Source of the DNA: an uncultured Prevotella sp.
Lineage (GTDB): Bacteria > Bacteroidota > Bacteroidia > Bacteroidales > Bacteroidaceae
Direction of reading: 5' to 3'
Assembly: GCA_934230685.1 (NCBI GenBank)
Contig: CAKQFF010000060.1
Coordinates: forward strand, 1-9,898
Length of the DNA: 9,898 bases
The position numbers were made by a program, and so were the translations under genes. A model generated the notes under the pieces. That model was not told where the DNA came from. It did no database searches and saw only the letters and a list, made by a program, of their open reading frames with translations. This document shows positions 1 through 6,751 of this stretch, one piece after another. How positions within the stretch are numbered: the stretch's first letter is position 1; each line of letters begins with the position of its first letter.

Positions 1-69
1 CATATCGCCGTTGGACATATCCTTAAATACGACGGGGCGATAGTTTTCTGGATGAATTCCCTTCTTCAT
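1..69 (-). CDS. rpmE2: 50S ribosomal protein L31 type B, N-terminal part (runs off left edge)
   Basis: Reading leftward from the ATG at 69-67 gives 23 codons beginning MKKGIHPENYRPVVF and ending in NGDM at the window edge. The IHPE-Y-R-VVF-D-S pattern is the start of ribosomal protein L31. A Phe-Lys-Asp-Met stretch stands where zinc-binding (type A) L31 carries its first Cys pair, so this is the Cys-less type B form, a component of the large ribosomal subunit. In many bacteria that own both forms, type B is made under zinc limitation; whether that holds here cannot be seen. The leader just upstream (about 53 nt) is A/T-rich without a Shine-Dalgarno sequence. It has its own promoter and is therefore probably independent of the minus-strand lipoprotein operon that lies upstream on the same strand. 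Only about a quarter of the gene is in the window. Confidence 0.93.
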   Translation of the reverse strand, partial: MKKGIHPENYRPVVFKDMSNGDM

Positions 70-128
70 TTTGATTTAATTGTTATATTGTTAATTGAAA
101 AAATGTCGCTTATAATGTTCAGCGGCTG

Positions 129-160
129 CAAAGGTACGAGTTTTTTGGCAGACCGCCAAA
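129..160 (-). promoter_or_regulatory. Bacteroidetes-type promoter for L31 (-7 TACCTTTG, -33 TTTG)
   Basis: On the minus strand, TTTG (160-157) lies 20 bp upstream of TACCTTTG (136-129). This matches the Bacteroidetes primary sigma factor consensus of -33 TTTG and -7 TAnnTTTG with about 19-20 bp between them. Transcription would start near 122, giving a leader of about 53 nt before the L31 ATG. This is the best-formed promoter in the window. Confidence 0.75.
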
Positions 161-161
161 A
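143..161. promoter_or_regulatory. Hyphenated palindrome inside the L31 promoter, candidate operator
   Basis: TTTTGGC (143-149), five spacer bases AGACC, then GCCAAAA (155-161) form a perfect 7+7 inverted repeat. It covers the -33 box and most of the spacer to the -7 box, where a bound repressor would block RNA polymerase. It lies upstream of the predicted start, so it is not in this promoter's transcript, and no U-run follows it on the minus strand, so a terminator for the upstream operon is unlikely. The regulator is unknown; Zur is a guess based only on the L31 type B family. Confidence 0.45.
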
Positions 162-241
162 GTTTTCGGCCTTTTTGCCTCTGAACAATTGTTAATTAGG
201 CGTTTTAATATGCCATAAATACCTTACCACTCAGTTGAGCG

Positions 242-259
242 ACACTTACCATTAAGTGT
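242..259. other. Short hairpin just after the lipoprotein operon
   Basis: ACACTTA (242-248), loop CCAT, TAAGTGT (253-259) is a perfect 7-bp stem lying 15 bp beyond the stop codon of the last minus-strand lipoprotein gene. Its place suits a 3' end or terminator, but the stem is AT-rich and no U-run follows on the minus strand, so it is not a classical intrinsic terminator. It may only mark or stabilise the 3' end of the mRNA. Confidence 0.3.
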
Positions 260-274
260 ATGGGCAATGCCTTA

Positions 275-1669
275 TTACTTGGCGTAAGTGATAGTGATCT
301 TGCTTATTCGCAACTGAACGCCACCGCCAGTAGACTCTGTATACTTGTTGTTGTAGGTAATGTTATTGCCGTTGATGGTGATAGTGGCAGTCTCGTTGCC
401 TACACAAGCAGCGTTATTGTATTCATCACAGCTGAATACGATTTTGGCTATAGCTTTGTGTCCGTCGAAAGAAATGCTGTTGTTCTTGTAAATACGGAAG
501 TGAGAGTAAGTCTTGCCAGTGTAATACTTCGGACCATTCTTTTCCCCATTATCATCGAATGTTATCTTTGTGCCGTCGGACAGTGTTATGGTTGTGACAT
601 CTTCTCCGTTCTCCTTGCAGAAATCGCCAGGCACAACGTCGATGGTTTCTGTTCCTGCTTCAACATCAGGGTTGCTAATAGTTACAGTAGTTCCGTCAAT
701 CTTCAGATTCTTATCCATCTCAGTTGAAGGCTTGTCCTCTCCGCCACCGGTAGAACCGCCATCAGTCTTGCCGTTGAGCGAAACAAGATAGTTTTTGGAG
801 TCAAATTCGTAGGTGTTGTTGAAGTTTTTCAGCTTGCCGCAAATCACAACCTCGTCGCCCACTTTGAGATCTTCAAGTTTAGTAAACTTTGTGTTGCCAA
901 GGTTGTTGCCACCGTATACAAAGAATTGGTTGGCGGTTGTGCCGTCGTCGGAGATATAGTAGCTGATGCTGCCATATTCGGAGCGGAACTCCTTGAGTTC
1001 AGAAATCTTGCCCTTTACATATTTTTCAACAGTAGCGTCGCCACCATCCTTGATGTATTTGTTGGCGGCAGCCACGTTGAACGGATCTTCCTTAGTGCCA
1101 GCACCCTTCGGGTCGCCTACTACAGGAGTGTCGGTTCCCGGTTTGGTGCCAAATTCCTTGCCACCAATATTAGCCCATACTACAGCTTTCAGTCCGGTCT
1201 TTCCGAAGTAAGCCTCTACATTGCCACAAAGTACAACCTCCTGCTTGATGTTGCCGGGATTGTCCTTAAGGTTGACACCAGTGCGCACAGCTCCAACTGG
1301 CAACTGCACTGGCATAACGTTGTTCACATTGGTCTCGTCGGCAGACGCAGCAATGATAACATTGCTTGCAGCCTCACAACCCTCGGCTGTGAACTTAGCC
1401 TCGTCAATCGACTTGTCGGGCACAAAGCCCACGATATATGCCTTCACGAAGACATTGCTGCCGCTTGCACCGTTGGTCTTTATGTCTGTCACGGTGTAGG
1501 GATTGGCCTCAGTGCCATCGCCAACAAGTTCGGTATTGCCACCGCTGCCGCCACCATTGCCACCGTTTCCTCCGTTAGGAATGTCGTAGGGAGCGGGAAC
1601 GTCCTCGCAGCTTGTGAATGAGAATGTTGCCGCAAGTGCGACAAGCATTGTATAAAGTATCTTTTTCAT
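275..1669 (-). CDS. Multidomain surface lipoprotein with OB-fold-like (YhcR-N/DUF6359-like) domains
   Basis: A 464-aa secreted lipoprotein. The signal peptide (residues 1-20) ends in FTS-C21, followed by E-D, an acidic start of the kind linked to surface export in Bacteroidetes. A Gly/Asn/Ser linker (33-45) leads to domain 1 (about 50-175), then domain 2 (about 189-303). Both open with a similar motif, GDGTEANPYTV (50-60) and GAGTKEDPFNV (189-199), and both continue with OB-fold-like strands such as VFVKAYIVGFV and LKVGDEVVICGKL, suggesting a duplicated nucleic-acid- or sugar-binding fold. A second Gly-rich linker (near 304-316) precedes a beta-rich C-terminal domain (about 318-464) of unknown role. 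Domain 1 resembles the family placed at the N-terminus of the YhcR nuclease; that assignment is from memory. It is the last gene of the operon, 45 bp after the DUF5689 gene. No catalytic motif is visible; a binding role is inferred. Confidence 0.8.
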   Translation of the reverse strand: MKKILYTMLVALAATFSFTSCEDVPAPYDIPNGGNGGNGGGSGGNTELVGDGTEANPYTVTDIKTNGASGSNVFVKAYIVGFVPDKSIDEAKFTAEGCEAASNVIIAASADETNVNNVMPVQLPVGAVRTGVNLKDNPGNIKQEVVLCGNVEAYFGKTGLKAVVWANIGGKEFGTKPGTDTPVVGDPKGAGTKEDPFNVAAANKYIKDGGDATVEKYVKGKISELKEFRSEYGSISYYISDDGTTANQFFVYGGNNLGNTKFTKLEDLKVGDEVVICGKLKNFNNTYEFDSKNYLVSLNGKTDGGSTGGGEDKPSTEMDKNLKIDGTTVTISNPDVEAGTETIDVVPGDFCKENGEDVTTITLSDGTKITFDDNGEKNGPKYYTGKTYSHFRIYKNNSISFDGHKAIAKIVFSCDEYNNAACVGNETATITINGNNITYNNKYTESTGGGVQLRISKITITYAK

Positions 1670-1714
1670 AATTGTTATGTTTTTGTTCTGTTATATATAT
1701 AAATATGTATAGGA

Positions 1715-2623
1715 TTATTCAGCCTTCTCGATATCGGAGAACTGACGCACAGCGAGCTGCACGGTATTGCCATAGGATGATGTGGCTGACGACTTGTAGC
1801 ACGACAAAATGCCGGTGACATTCACCTTGCCCTGGGGCACAACCTCAGCGGCAAAGTCGGCGTAGCAGCTTGTGCGTATACCTACCTGCTTCTTCTGTGC
1901 GGTGAAGCCCTTGAAGTAGCGTGTCACACCGTAGCCCGTATCCTTGCCTTCCGACTCAGGAGCAAAGGTGAGCGAGCCGTCTGCCTTGTCAAACTCCACG
2001 TTCTTAAGTTTCACCAAGCGTCCGGCAAGAGCATAGGCATTAGTCTCGTTGTTGAGCGATGCCACATTGGTTATCTCCACAGGCTTCACCTTAGAAGGAT
2101 CGGCCTTGCCTATAATCTTGAATCGCGACTGCCATTCGTTGCGGTTCATGCGGCTCGGATAGTTCTGGTTCTTGTCGGCATTATGATATGCCACACCTAT
2201 CTGCGGCTGTGTGCGGTAGGTGCCATAGTACAGTCCGCCCACGTTGATAAGAATCTCCTGACCCACAGGCAACTGTCCGAAGAGTCCGCCTTGTGCTACA
2301 CAGATGATGATGCCCGACTCGCTGGCATCCTCTATGGCAATTTGGTTGTAGAGGTTGCCCTCAACATCGTTGCCCGTTACAATGCCCTTGATCTGCACGC
2401 CATCGGCAATGCGCACAGTGTCGTTGATAGGATTTTTCTGTTTGGCTCCGTATGTCGCCTTCAGGTCTTTAATGCTCATGACATTGGTCTCCTGAATTTG
2501 GTTGTTGCCGTAAGCCGGAGTCTCGCCGGTCGGGTCTTTCCAATCGTCGTCCATGCACGATGTTGCGCCGAGGGCGATAACGAGAGCCACGAGTGCAAAT
2601 TTCAGATATTTGATACTTTTCAT
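1715..2623 (-). CDS. DUF5689-like surface lipoprotein, OB-fold type
   Basis: A 302-aa lipoprotein. A hydrophobic signal segment (residues 6-20) ends at ATS-C23, followed by M-D-D-D, a good match to the Cys-plus-acidic lipoprotein export signal of Bacteroidetes, so surface display is likely. Residues 78-109 (IKGIVTGND, then EGNLYNQIAIED and GIIICV) are the hallmark strand pattern of DUF5689, an OB-fold-like family found only as secreted proteins in Bacteroidetes as far as I recall. GQEILINVGGLYYG (121-134) continues this domain, and GRLVKLKNVEF (201-211) with VNVTGILSCY (267-276) looks like a second, related half. It sits 12 bp after the receptor gene in an evident operon. Its likely job is to bind the ligand of the receptor at the cell surface, in the place a SusD protein would occupy; the ligand is not shown by the sequence. 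Confidence 0.82.
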   Translation of the reverse strand: MKSIKYLKFALVALVIALGATSCMDDDWKDPTGETPAYGNNQIQETNVMSIKDLKATYGAKQKNPINDTVRIADGVQIKGIVTGNDVEGNLYNQIAIEDASESGIIICVAQGGLFGQLPVGQEILINVGGLYYGTYRTQPQIGVAYHNADKNQNYPSRMNRNEWQSRFKIIGKADPSKVKPVEITNVASLNNETNAYALAGRLVKLKNVEFDKADGSLTFAPESEGKDTGYGVTRYFKGFTAQKKQVGIRTSCYADFAAEVVPQGKVNVTGILSCYKSSATSSYGNTVQLAVRQFSDIEKAE

Positions 2624-2635
2624 TGTCGTTGCTTT

Positions 2636-5248
2636 TTAGAATTTGTAAGTGATGTTAAGCATGCCGTTTGTGCCTAAGGCATAGAACTTATAAGGGTTCT
2701 TGGCAAAAGAGTAGGCACGCTTCTTCACGTTCGATTGGTCGGGGTTGTCAACACTCGCTCCGCTGTAGTCGCTTCGGCTCTGCTCGAAACCTCCGGTGAC
2801 GATGTTGCGGTTGTTGAGAATGTTGGTCACCATGAGGTTTATCGACAGTGAGCCCTTCTTAAGATAAATGCTGCGTCCGATAGAACCGTCGAGCATGAAT
2901 CCGCCCTTGCCCTTAGCCTGGTCGAGAGCACCTGGGATAATCTCGCCCGTAACATCGTTGATGATAGGCTCGCCATATTTCTTCAGAGCCTCGTTGCGTG
3001 CGTTGATAGCCGACTTGAAGCGGAAGCTCGGCGAGTAGCTAAGGTATATGCGGTCGTAGTAGTTGCCGTTGAGGTCGATAAACCATCCACCCTGATGATA
3101 GCTCAGACCAAGGCTTGCCGCTGTGAGAGGAGTGCCATTGTCGCGCATTCCCTTATTGTATACCTCGTCGTTGTAGATGCCTGTCTGGTCGCTGCCAAGC
3201 AGCTGCGAGTCAACCGACTTCATGTAGCAAAGCTTGGAGTTGTTGATAAGTTTGGCGTCGCTCATAGTTCCGATGAGCTTCACATCGAACGCACTCGTAA
3301 CCTTGAACTTGAATCCTGCCTCCACGCCATAGTATTCCTTCTTCATGTCGGTGAGCGACACGTAGGTGAATGAGTTGACATCGTCGTTGTAGAAATTCTG
3401 CCAATCCGTAGCGTTGGTTATGCGCGAGTAGTAGCCATTGAGGTTGAAGCTGAGCCATGAGTTCTTAAACTGGTAGCCGAGGTCGGCGTTGAACACACGC
3501 TCGTTCTTGAGTCCCTGCACAAAGTCGTTGTTCACCTCTGGAGCCACAAACGACTTGCCAGCCTCTGGAGCGCGGTATTCGTAAGCTGCTCCAACGGATA
3601 CAGTGCCCAAGCGTCCGAGCGAGAGATTGGAGCCAAACTTAAGTCCACCGTCAAGGAACTGTGCATGATGGCTCTTGCCATACGAGTTGTTGGCTGCGAG
3701 ACCATTGCGCATCTTGCCGTCGCGCTGCATGGATGTGTAGCCAATCTTGGCTGCTATCGTGTAGTTAAACTTGCCTATGTTCTGTGTGTAAGAAGTCCAG
3801 AGTTTGGCCTTGTTTACAAGAATGTTGTAGTTGTAGCCGAATTTGTCGCCCTCTTTCACCACAGCGTTGGGGTGGTTGAGGTCGTAGTCGGCTTCGGGTG
3901 AGCTGGCAGTGTACTTGTCGGATATAACGTAAGTGTTGATGTTGTGGAATGTGTTTGCGCCAAGCAAGTCCTCCATAGTCTGGTAGTGCATACCCTTGTT
4001 GGTGGCGGCAATCACGCCAAGGTTCACGGCTTTGTCCTTGTCAATCTGGTGGTTGAGCGTAGATGCAAGCGACAGCATAAGGTTGTCGTTGTGCTTAGCC
4101 TGTATATAGTACATGGCGTCCTTGCCTGCAAGATTCACATTCTTGTTGGCTGCGTAGAGTCGGTCCCAGTTAATCTGGCGGTTTGCCTTCGACGACTTCC
4201 AGTAGTTGTACATGTATTGCCAGTCGGCGAAAGCCTGTTCGGTGCGGTATTGGTCGTCGTTCTCATACCACACATCGAAGTAGCTCGACGGCAAGTTTTT
4301 CCAGTAGTTAGGCTGCGGATTGTCCGAGTTGTTGTAGTTGAGCTTGGTGCTCTTGTACATTGAATACTTTCCAAGGAGCGAAGTAGTAAGCTTTGATTTC
4401 TCGTTGATGTCCCAGTCCCATGTGAGTATTGCGCTTGGCGCGAAGTCGTTCACCACGCGCGAATTGCGCTTCTTGCCGTTCTGATATCCCCAATAGGGGT
4501 TATAGTAGCGGTCGTTGGCGAGCCAATAAGCCTCGTCGGTAGCAGGTCCTTGTGTGGAACGCTCGGTAGGGTTGCCCCATGTGGCGAGCGACAGCGAGTG
4601 GTTGCCCCATATCTTCTGTATGCCAAGATAATAGGAAAGCGCGTTGTAGAAGGTTCCTTCCACATATCCCTTGCTTGCCCAGCGGTAGCCAAGGCTTCCG
4701 GTGAACGCCCAACCCTTTTCTGAGAGTCCGGTGCTATAGGTATACATGCCGCGCAGGGTGTAGTTGCGGTTGGCACCGCTCAGTGTGAGGCGTTGGCCTA
4801 CAGGCATAGCTGCAGGTCGGAAATTGTAGTTGTTGGAGCCTGCCATACCGTTGAATGCGAACTTGTTGCTCTCAAACGGCAACGCAAATTCCATATTTCG
4901 CGTGATGTTGTTCAGTCCGCCCACCTGCGAGTAGCGGAACTGTCCGCTCTCCATGTCGTTCATGGAGAGACCGTTGATGTAGACCTCGTTGTACTTCTGG
5001 TCGAAAGAGCGATAGCGGAAACGCACTGGTGAGAACAGGTAGCCCACCTGGCTGGCATAGATGTTGGTGTTGGAGTTGACGATGGTAACGTTCTGCGACA
5101 TGTCGTCATCCTCGCCAAGCTGAGCCTCAGTGAAAGTGATGGCGGCCTCGCTAACAGCATCGCTTGTGTAGCCGATAGAGTCGGTCTGGGCATAAGCGGC
5201 AGGAGCGCAGCACAGGGCCAGCACTGCTAAATTAAGCTTCTTTTGCAT
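2636..5248 (-). CDS. TonB-dependent receptor-type outer-membrane beta-barrel protein
   Basis: The start chosen is the ATG at 5248, giving 870 aa. The first 20 residues (MQKKLNLAVLALCC to AYA) are a signal peptidase I signal, whereas an in-frame ATG at 5365 would prefix 39 hydrophobic residues and lies upstream of the likely promoter. Residues about 37-170 resemble a TonB plug: VYINGLSMND at 89-98, preceded by FRYRSFDQKY and followed by a Gly/Asn-rich stretch. The rest is alternating aromatic and polar beta strands ending in LNITYKF, with the terminal Phe expected of outer-membrane barrels. No N-terminal carboxypeptidase-regulatory-like domain and no clear TonB box were found, so it is smaller than SusC. 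It probably imports the substrate captured by the two lipoproteins encoded downstream. The divergent EEP nuclease gene suggests nucleic-acid fragments or phosphorylated products; this is inference. Confidence 0.85.
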   Translation of the reverse strand: MQKKLNLAVLALCCAPAAYAQTDSIGYTSDAVSEAAITFTEAQLGEDDDMSQNVTIVNSNTNIYASQVGYLFSPVRFRYRSFDQKYNEVYINGLSMNDMESGQFRYSQVGGLNNITRNMEFALPFESNKFAFNGMAGSNNYNFRPAAMPVGQRLTLSGANRNYTLRGMYTYSTGLSEKGWAFTGSLGYRWASKGYVEGTFYNALSYYLGIQKIWGNHSLSLATWGNPTERSTQGPATDEAYWLANDRYYNPYWGYQNGKKRNSRVVNDFAPSAILTWDWDINEKSKLTTSLLGKYSMYKSTKLNYNNSDNPQPNYWKNLPSSYFDVWYENDDQYRTEQAFADWQYMYNYWKSSKANRQINWDRLYAANKNVNLAGKDAMYYIQAKHNDNLMLSLASTLNHQIDKDKAVNLGVIAATNKGMHYQTMEDLLGANTFHNINTYVISDKYTASSPEADYDLNHPNAVVKEGDKFGYNYNILVNKAKLWTSYTQNIGKFNYTIAAKIGYTSMQRDGKMRNGLAANNSYGKSHHAQFLDGGLKFGSNLSLGRLGTVSVGAAYEYRAPEAGKSFVAPEVNNDFVQGLKNERVFNADLGYQFKNSWLSFNLNGYYSRITNATDWQNFYNDDVNSFTYVSLTDMKKEYYGVEAGFKFKVTSAFDVKLIGTMSDAKLINNSKLCYMKSVDSQLLGSDQTGIYNDEVYNKGMRDNGTPLTAASLGLSYHQGGWFIDLNGNYYDRIYLSYSPSFRFKSAINARNEALKKYGEPIINDVTGEIIPGALDQAKGKGGFMLDGSIGRSIYLKKGSLSINLMVTNILNNRNIVTGGFEQSRSDYSGASVDNPDQSNVKKRAYSFAKNPYKFYALGTNGMLNITYKF

Positions 5249-5286
5249 GTATTTGATGATTAATGTAATTGTTATTTTGTAGAAGA

Positions 5287-5326
5287 TGCAGTTGTAATGG
5301 TGCTTTGAAAAGCATATTACAATGCA
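5287..5326. repeat. 40-bp imperfect palindrome at the predicted start of the receptor mRNA
   Basis: The stem has three paired blocks: TGCA (5287-5290) with TGCA (5323-5326), TTGTAAT (5292-5298) with ATTACAA (5316-5322), and TGCTTT (5301-5306) with AAAGCA (5309-5314), around a GA loop. That is 17 base pairs broken only by one bulged G and a GG/T mismatch. It abuts the -7 box of the receptor promoter, so the RNA would begin inside the right arm and most of the hairpin would form at its 5' end. It could be an operator or an mRNA-stabilising 5' hairpin. Confidence 0.6.
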
Positions 5327-5332
5327 AAGTAA
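5325..5332 (-). promoter_or_regulatory. Candidate -7 box (TTACTTTG) of the receptor operon
   Basis: On the minus strand TTACTTTG matches TAnnTTTG except for the second base. There is no TTTG at the expected -33 spacing, only a T-run near 5352-5356, so the promoter looks weak or dependent on an activator. The start would be near 5318, giving a leader of about 70 nt before the ATG at 5248. Confidence 0.4.
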
Positions 5333-5364
5333 AGCATTAAATTCCAATAAAAAAAGTTTTTTCA

Positions 5365-5381
5365 CACTTTTATTGTGTTAA
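5365..5381. promoter_or_regulatory. Element A, 17-bp repeat upstream of the receptor promoter
   Basis: CACTTTTATTGTGTTAA matches element B (5476-5492) at 16 of 17 positions in the same orientation. With the two bases before it, it also contains the dyad CACA-N7-TGTG. It lies about 47-63 bp upstream of the predicted receptor start, a usual place for an activator site. Confidence 0.45.
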
Positions 5382-5456
5382 GATAACGTTTCAGAGGGTA
5401 AAGACTTTTTTGCTCAAATAAAATTGAAAGTGGCGGTGTAAACAATTTATTTATGT

Positions 5457-5464
5457 TATCTTTG
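5457..5464 (+). promoter_or_regulatory. -7 box (TATCTTTG) of the EEP gene promoter
   Basis: TATCTTTG is a perfect match to the Bacteroidetes -7 consensus TAnnTTTG. At the expected -33 position there is only GGTG (5435-5438), a poor match to TTTG, so activity may depend on a regulator. The start would be near 5471, leaving a leader of about 72 nt without a Shine-Dalgarno sequence. Confidence 0.6.
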
Positions 5465-5475
5465 CAAACAATAAG

Positions 5476-5492
5476 CACTTTTAGTGTGTTAA
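5476..5492. promoter_or_regulatory. Element B, 17-bp repeat at the start of the EEP transcript
   Basis: CACTTTTAGTGTGTTAA is the second copy of the element at 5365-5381 and differs from it by one base. It falls a few bases downstream of the predicted transcription start of the EEP gene, where a bound protein would act as a roadblock. CACT-TT-AGTG-like pairing could instead form a small RNA hairpin. Confidence 0.45.
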
Positions 5493-5542
5493 CTTAGAAA
5501 TATTCAAGATAAAATAGAAAAACAAAAAGCACTAATAACAGT

Positions 5543-6592
5543 ATGAAAAAGAATCTTCTTATCCTCGCCATGCTTCTCCTCACTGTAGTGATGGGAGCGC
5601 AGGCACAGAAAAAGTTTAATCTCTACGCGGTGGGTTTCTACAACCAGGAGAACCTCTTCGATACTTGCCACGATGAGGGCAAGCGCGACTACGACTTCTT
5701 GCCCAATGGTTCTTACAAATGGAATGGCCTTAAGTATAGCCACAAACTCCGCAATATGGCTCAGGCTCTTGCCGACCTTGGCACCGACAAGTTGCCAGGT
5801 GTGGGATGTGCCGCTATTGGACTTGCCGAGGTGGAGAACTCACGAGTGCTCGACGCACTTATCGAGCAGCAGCCTCTTAAGCAGCGTGGCTACAAGTATG
5901 TGCATATCGAAGGTCCCGACCGCCGTGGTATCGATTGCGCCTTGCTTTACAATCCCCGCTACTTCACCGTGCGTGATGTGAAGCTTATACCCTATGTGCC
6001 TGAGGAGAAGAAGGATTCCGCCTTCTTTACTCGTGGCTATCTCACAGTAAGCGGAACAATGGCAGGCGAGCATGTGACAATAATCGTGTGCCATTGGCCG
6101 AGCCGTTTCTCGTCATCGCCATATCGTGAGGCCGCAGCACGTCAGGTGCGTGTGGTAAAGGACTCGCTTATGCGTGCCGACAAGAACTGCAAGGTGATGG
6201 TGATGGGCGACATGAACGATGACCCCACCAACAAGTCGATGACCGAGGGCTTGTCGTGCAAGCCAAACATCAATGAGGTGGGCAAGAACGATATGTACAA
6301 CCCTTGGTACAATGTCCTCGTAAAGGAAGGACGCGGCACTCTGTTCTATAATGGCTCATGGAACCTCTTCGACCAAATTGTGATGTCGCCCAACATGCTT
6401 AACATGAATGGCTCTAAGGACTACAGCACATTGAAGTTCTTCCAGAACCAGATACACATCCGTCCTTATCTGCTCCAGTCGGAAGGTAAATACAAGGGTG
6501 CGCCCAAGCGCACAACAGCAGGGGGAGTATGGCTTGACGGCTATTCCGACCACTTGCCGGTGGTAGTGTACTTGGTGAAGGAAGCTAAGTAG
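5543..6592 (+). CDS. Secreted endonuclease/exonuclease/phosphatase (EEP) family enzyme
   Basis: A 349-aa exported enzyme of the DNase I-like/EEP fold, which cuts phosphodiester or phosphate-ester bonds with Mg2+ or Ca2+. A signal peptide (residues 1-21, ending GAQA) would be removed before QKK. The family motifs are all present in order: FYNQENLFD (32-40) with the metal-site Asn; GLAEVEN (93-99) with the metal-binding Glu; RRGIDCALLY (127-136); VCHWPSR (182-188) with the conserved His; MGDMNDDP (221-228) with the Asp/Asn pair; and YSDHLP (334-339) with the catalytic Asp-His. Length and motifs indicate an intact enzyme. It is transcribed away from the receptor and OB-fold lipoprotein operon, and a joint role in degrading extracellular nucleic acid is likely. 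The family also includes phosphatases and sphingomyelinases, so the substrate is inferred from context. The signal peptide and A-rich leader support the ATG chosen. Confidence 0.9.
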   Translation: MKKNLLILAMLLLTVVMGAQAQKKFNLYAVGFYNQENLFDTCHDEGKRDYDFLPNGSYKWNGLKYSHKLRNMAQALADLGTDKLPGVGCAAIGLAEVENSRVLDALIEQQPLKQRGYKYVHIEGPDRRGIDCALLYNPRYFTVRDVKLIPYVPEEKKDSAFFTRGYLTVSGTMAGEHVTIIVCHWPSRFSSSPYREAAARQVRVVKDSLMRADKNCKVMVMGDMNDDPTNKSMTEGLSCKPNINEVGKNDMYNPWYNVLVKEGRGTLFYNGSWNLFDQIVMSPNMLNMNGSKDYSTLKFFQNQIHIRPYLLQSEGKYKGAPKRTTAGGVWLDGYSDHLPVVVYLVKEAK

Positions 6593-6625
6593 AGTGTTGA
6601 ATGTTGAGTGTTGAGTTTTGAATTG

Positions 6626-6638
6626 TGCGCTTTGCGCA
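6626..6638. repeat. GC-rich hairpin 1 in the 7-base array
   Basis: TGCGC, loop TTT, GCGCA is a perfect 5-bp stem embedded in otherwise AT-rich repeats. It shares its TTT loop with hairpin 2 and occupies roughly one or two unit lengths. It is not followed by a T-run that would make it an intrinsic terminator. Confidence 0.55.
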
Positions 6639-6736
6639 TTTTGAATTAATGAATTTTGAGTTTTGAATTCAACATTCAATACTCAAAATAAAAAAATAAC
6701 ACTCAACACTCACAATTCAAAATTCAACAATTCAAC

Positions 6737-6751
6737 ATCGGCTTTGCCGAT
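6737..6751. repeat. GC-rich hairpin 2 in the 7-base array
   Basis: ATCGGC, loop TTT, GCCGAT is a perfect 6-bp stem, 38 bp upstream of the next ATG. The stem sequence differs from hairpin 1 but the loop and design are the same, as if the stems were inserted or evolved under selection for structure rather than sequence. Confidence 0.55.

Larger units (their letters stand above)
5249..5542. promoter_or_regulatory. Divergent control region between the receptor operon and the EEP gene
   Basis: These 294 bp are AT-rich and contain no gene. They hold, from left to right, a 40-bp palindrome (5287-5326), a minus-strand -7-like box (5325-5332), one copy of a 17-bp element (5365-5381), a plus-strand -7 box (5457-5464) and the second copy of the element (5476-5492). 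The layout suits shared control of the receptor operon and the secreted enzyme. Confidence 0.6.

Noticed and set aside
143..161. Intrinsic terminator of the minus-strand lipoprotein operon
   Set aside because: No U-run follows the stem on the minus strand and it sits within the L31 promoter, which makes an operator more plausible.
260..727. Open plus-strand frame opposite the glycine-linker lipoprotein, and similar frames opposite the other genes
   Set aside because: They lie on the reverse strand of clearly coding sequence with convincing signal peptides and domains, and show no recognisable protein features of their own.
5287..5326. Bidirectional terminator
   Set aside because: The flanking genes are transcribed away from each other, so no transcript needs to end here.
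5249..5365. Upstream extension of the receptor gene to an in-frame ATG at 5365
   Set aside because: It would add 39 hydrophobic residues ahead of a normal signal peptide, and it is translated from the palindrome and promoter region. The ATG at 5248 gives a standard signal peptide.
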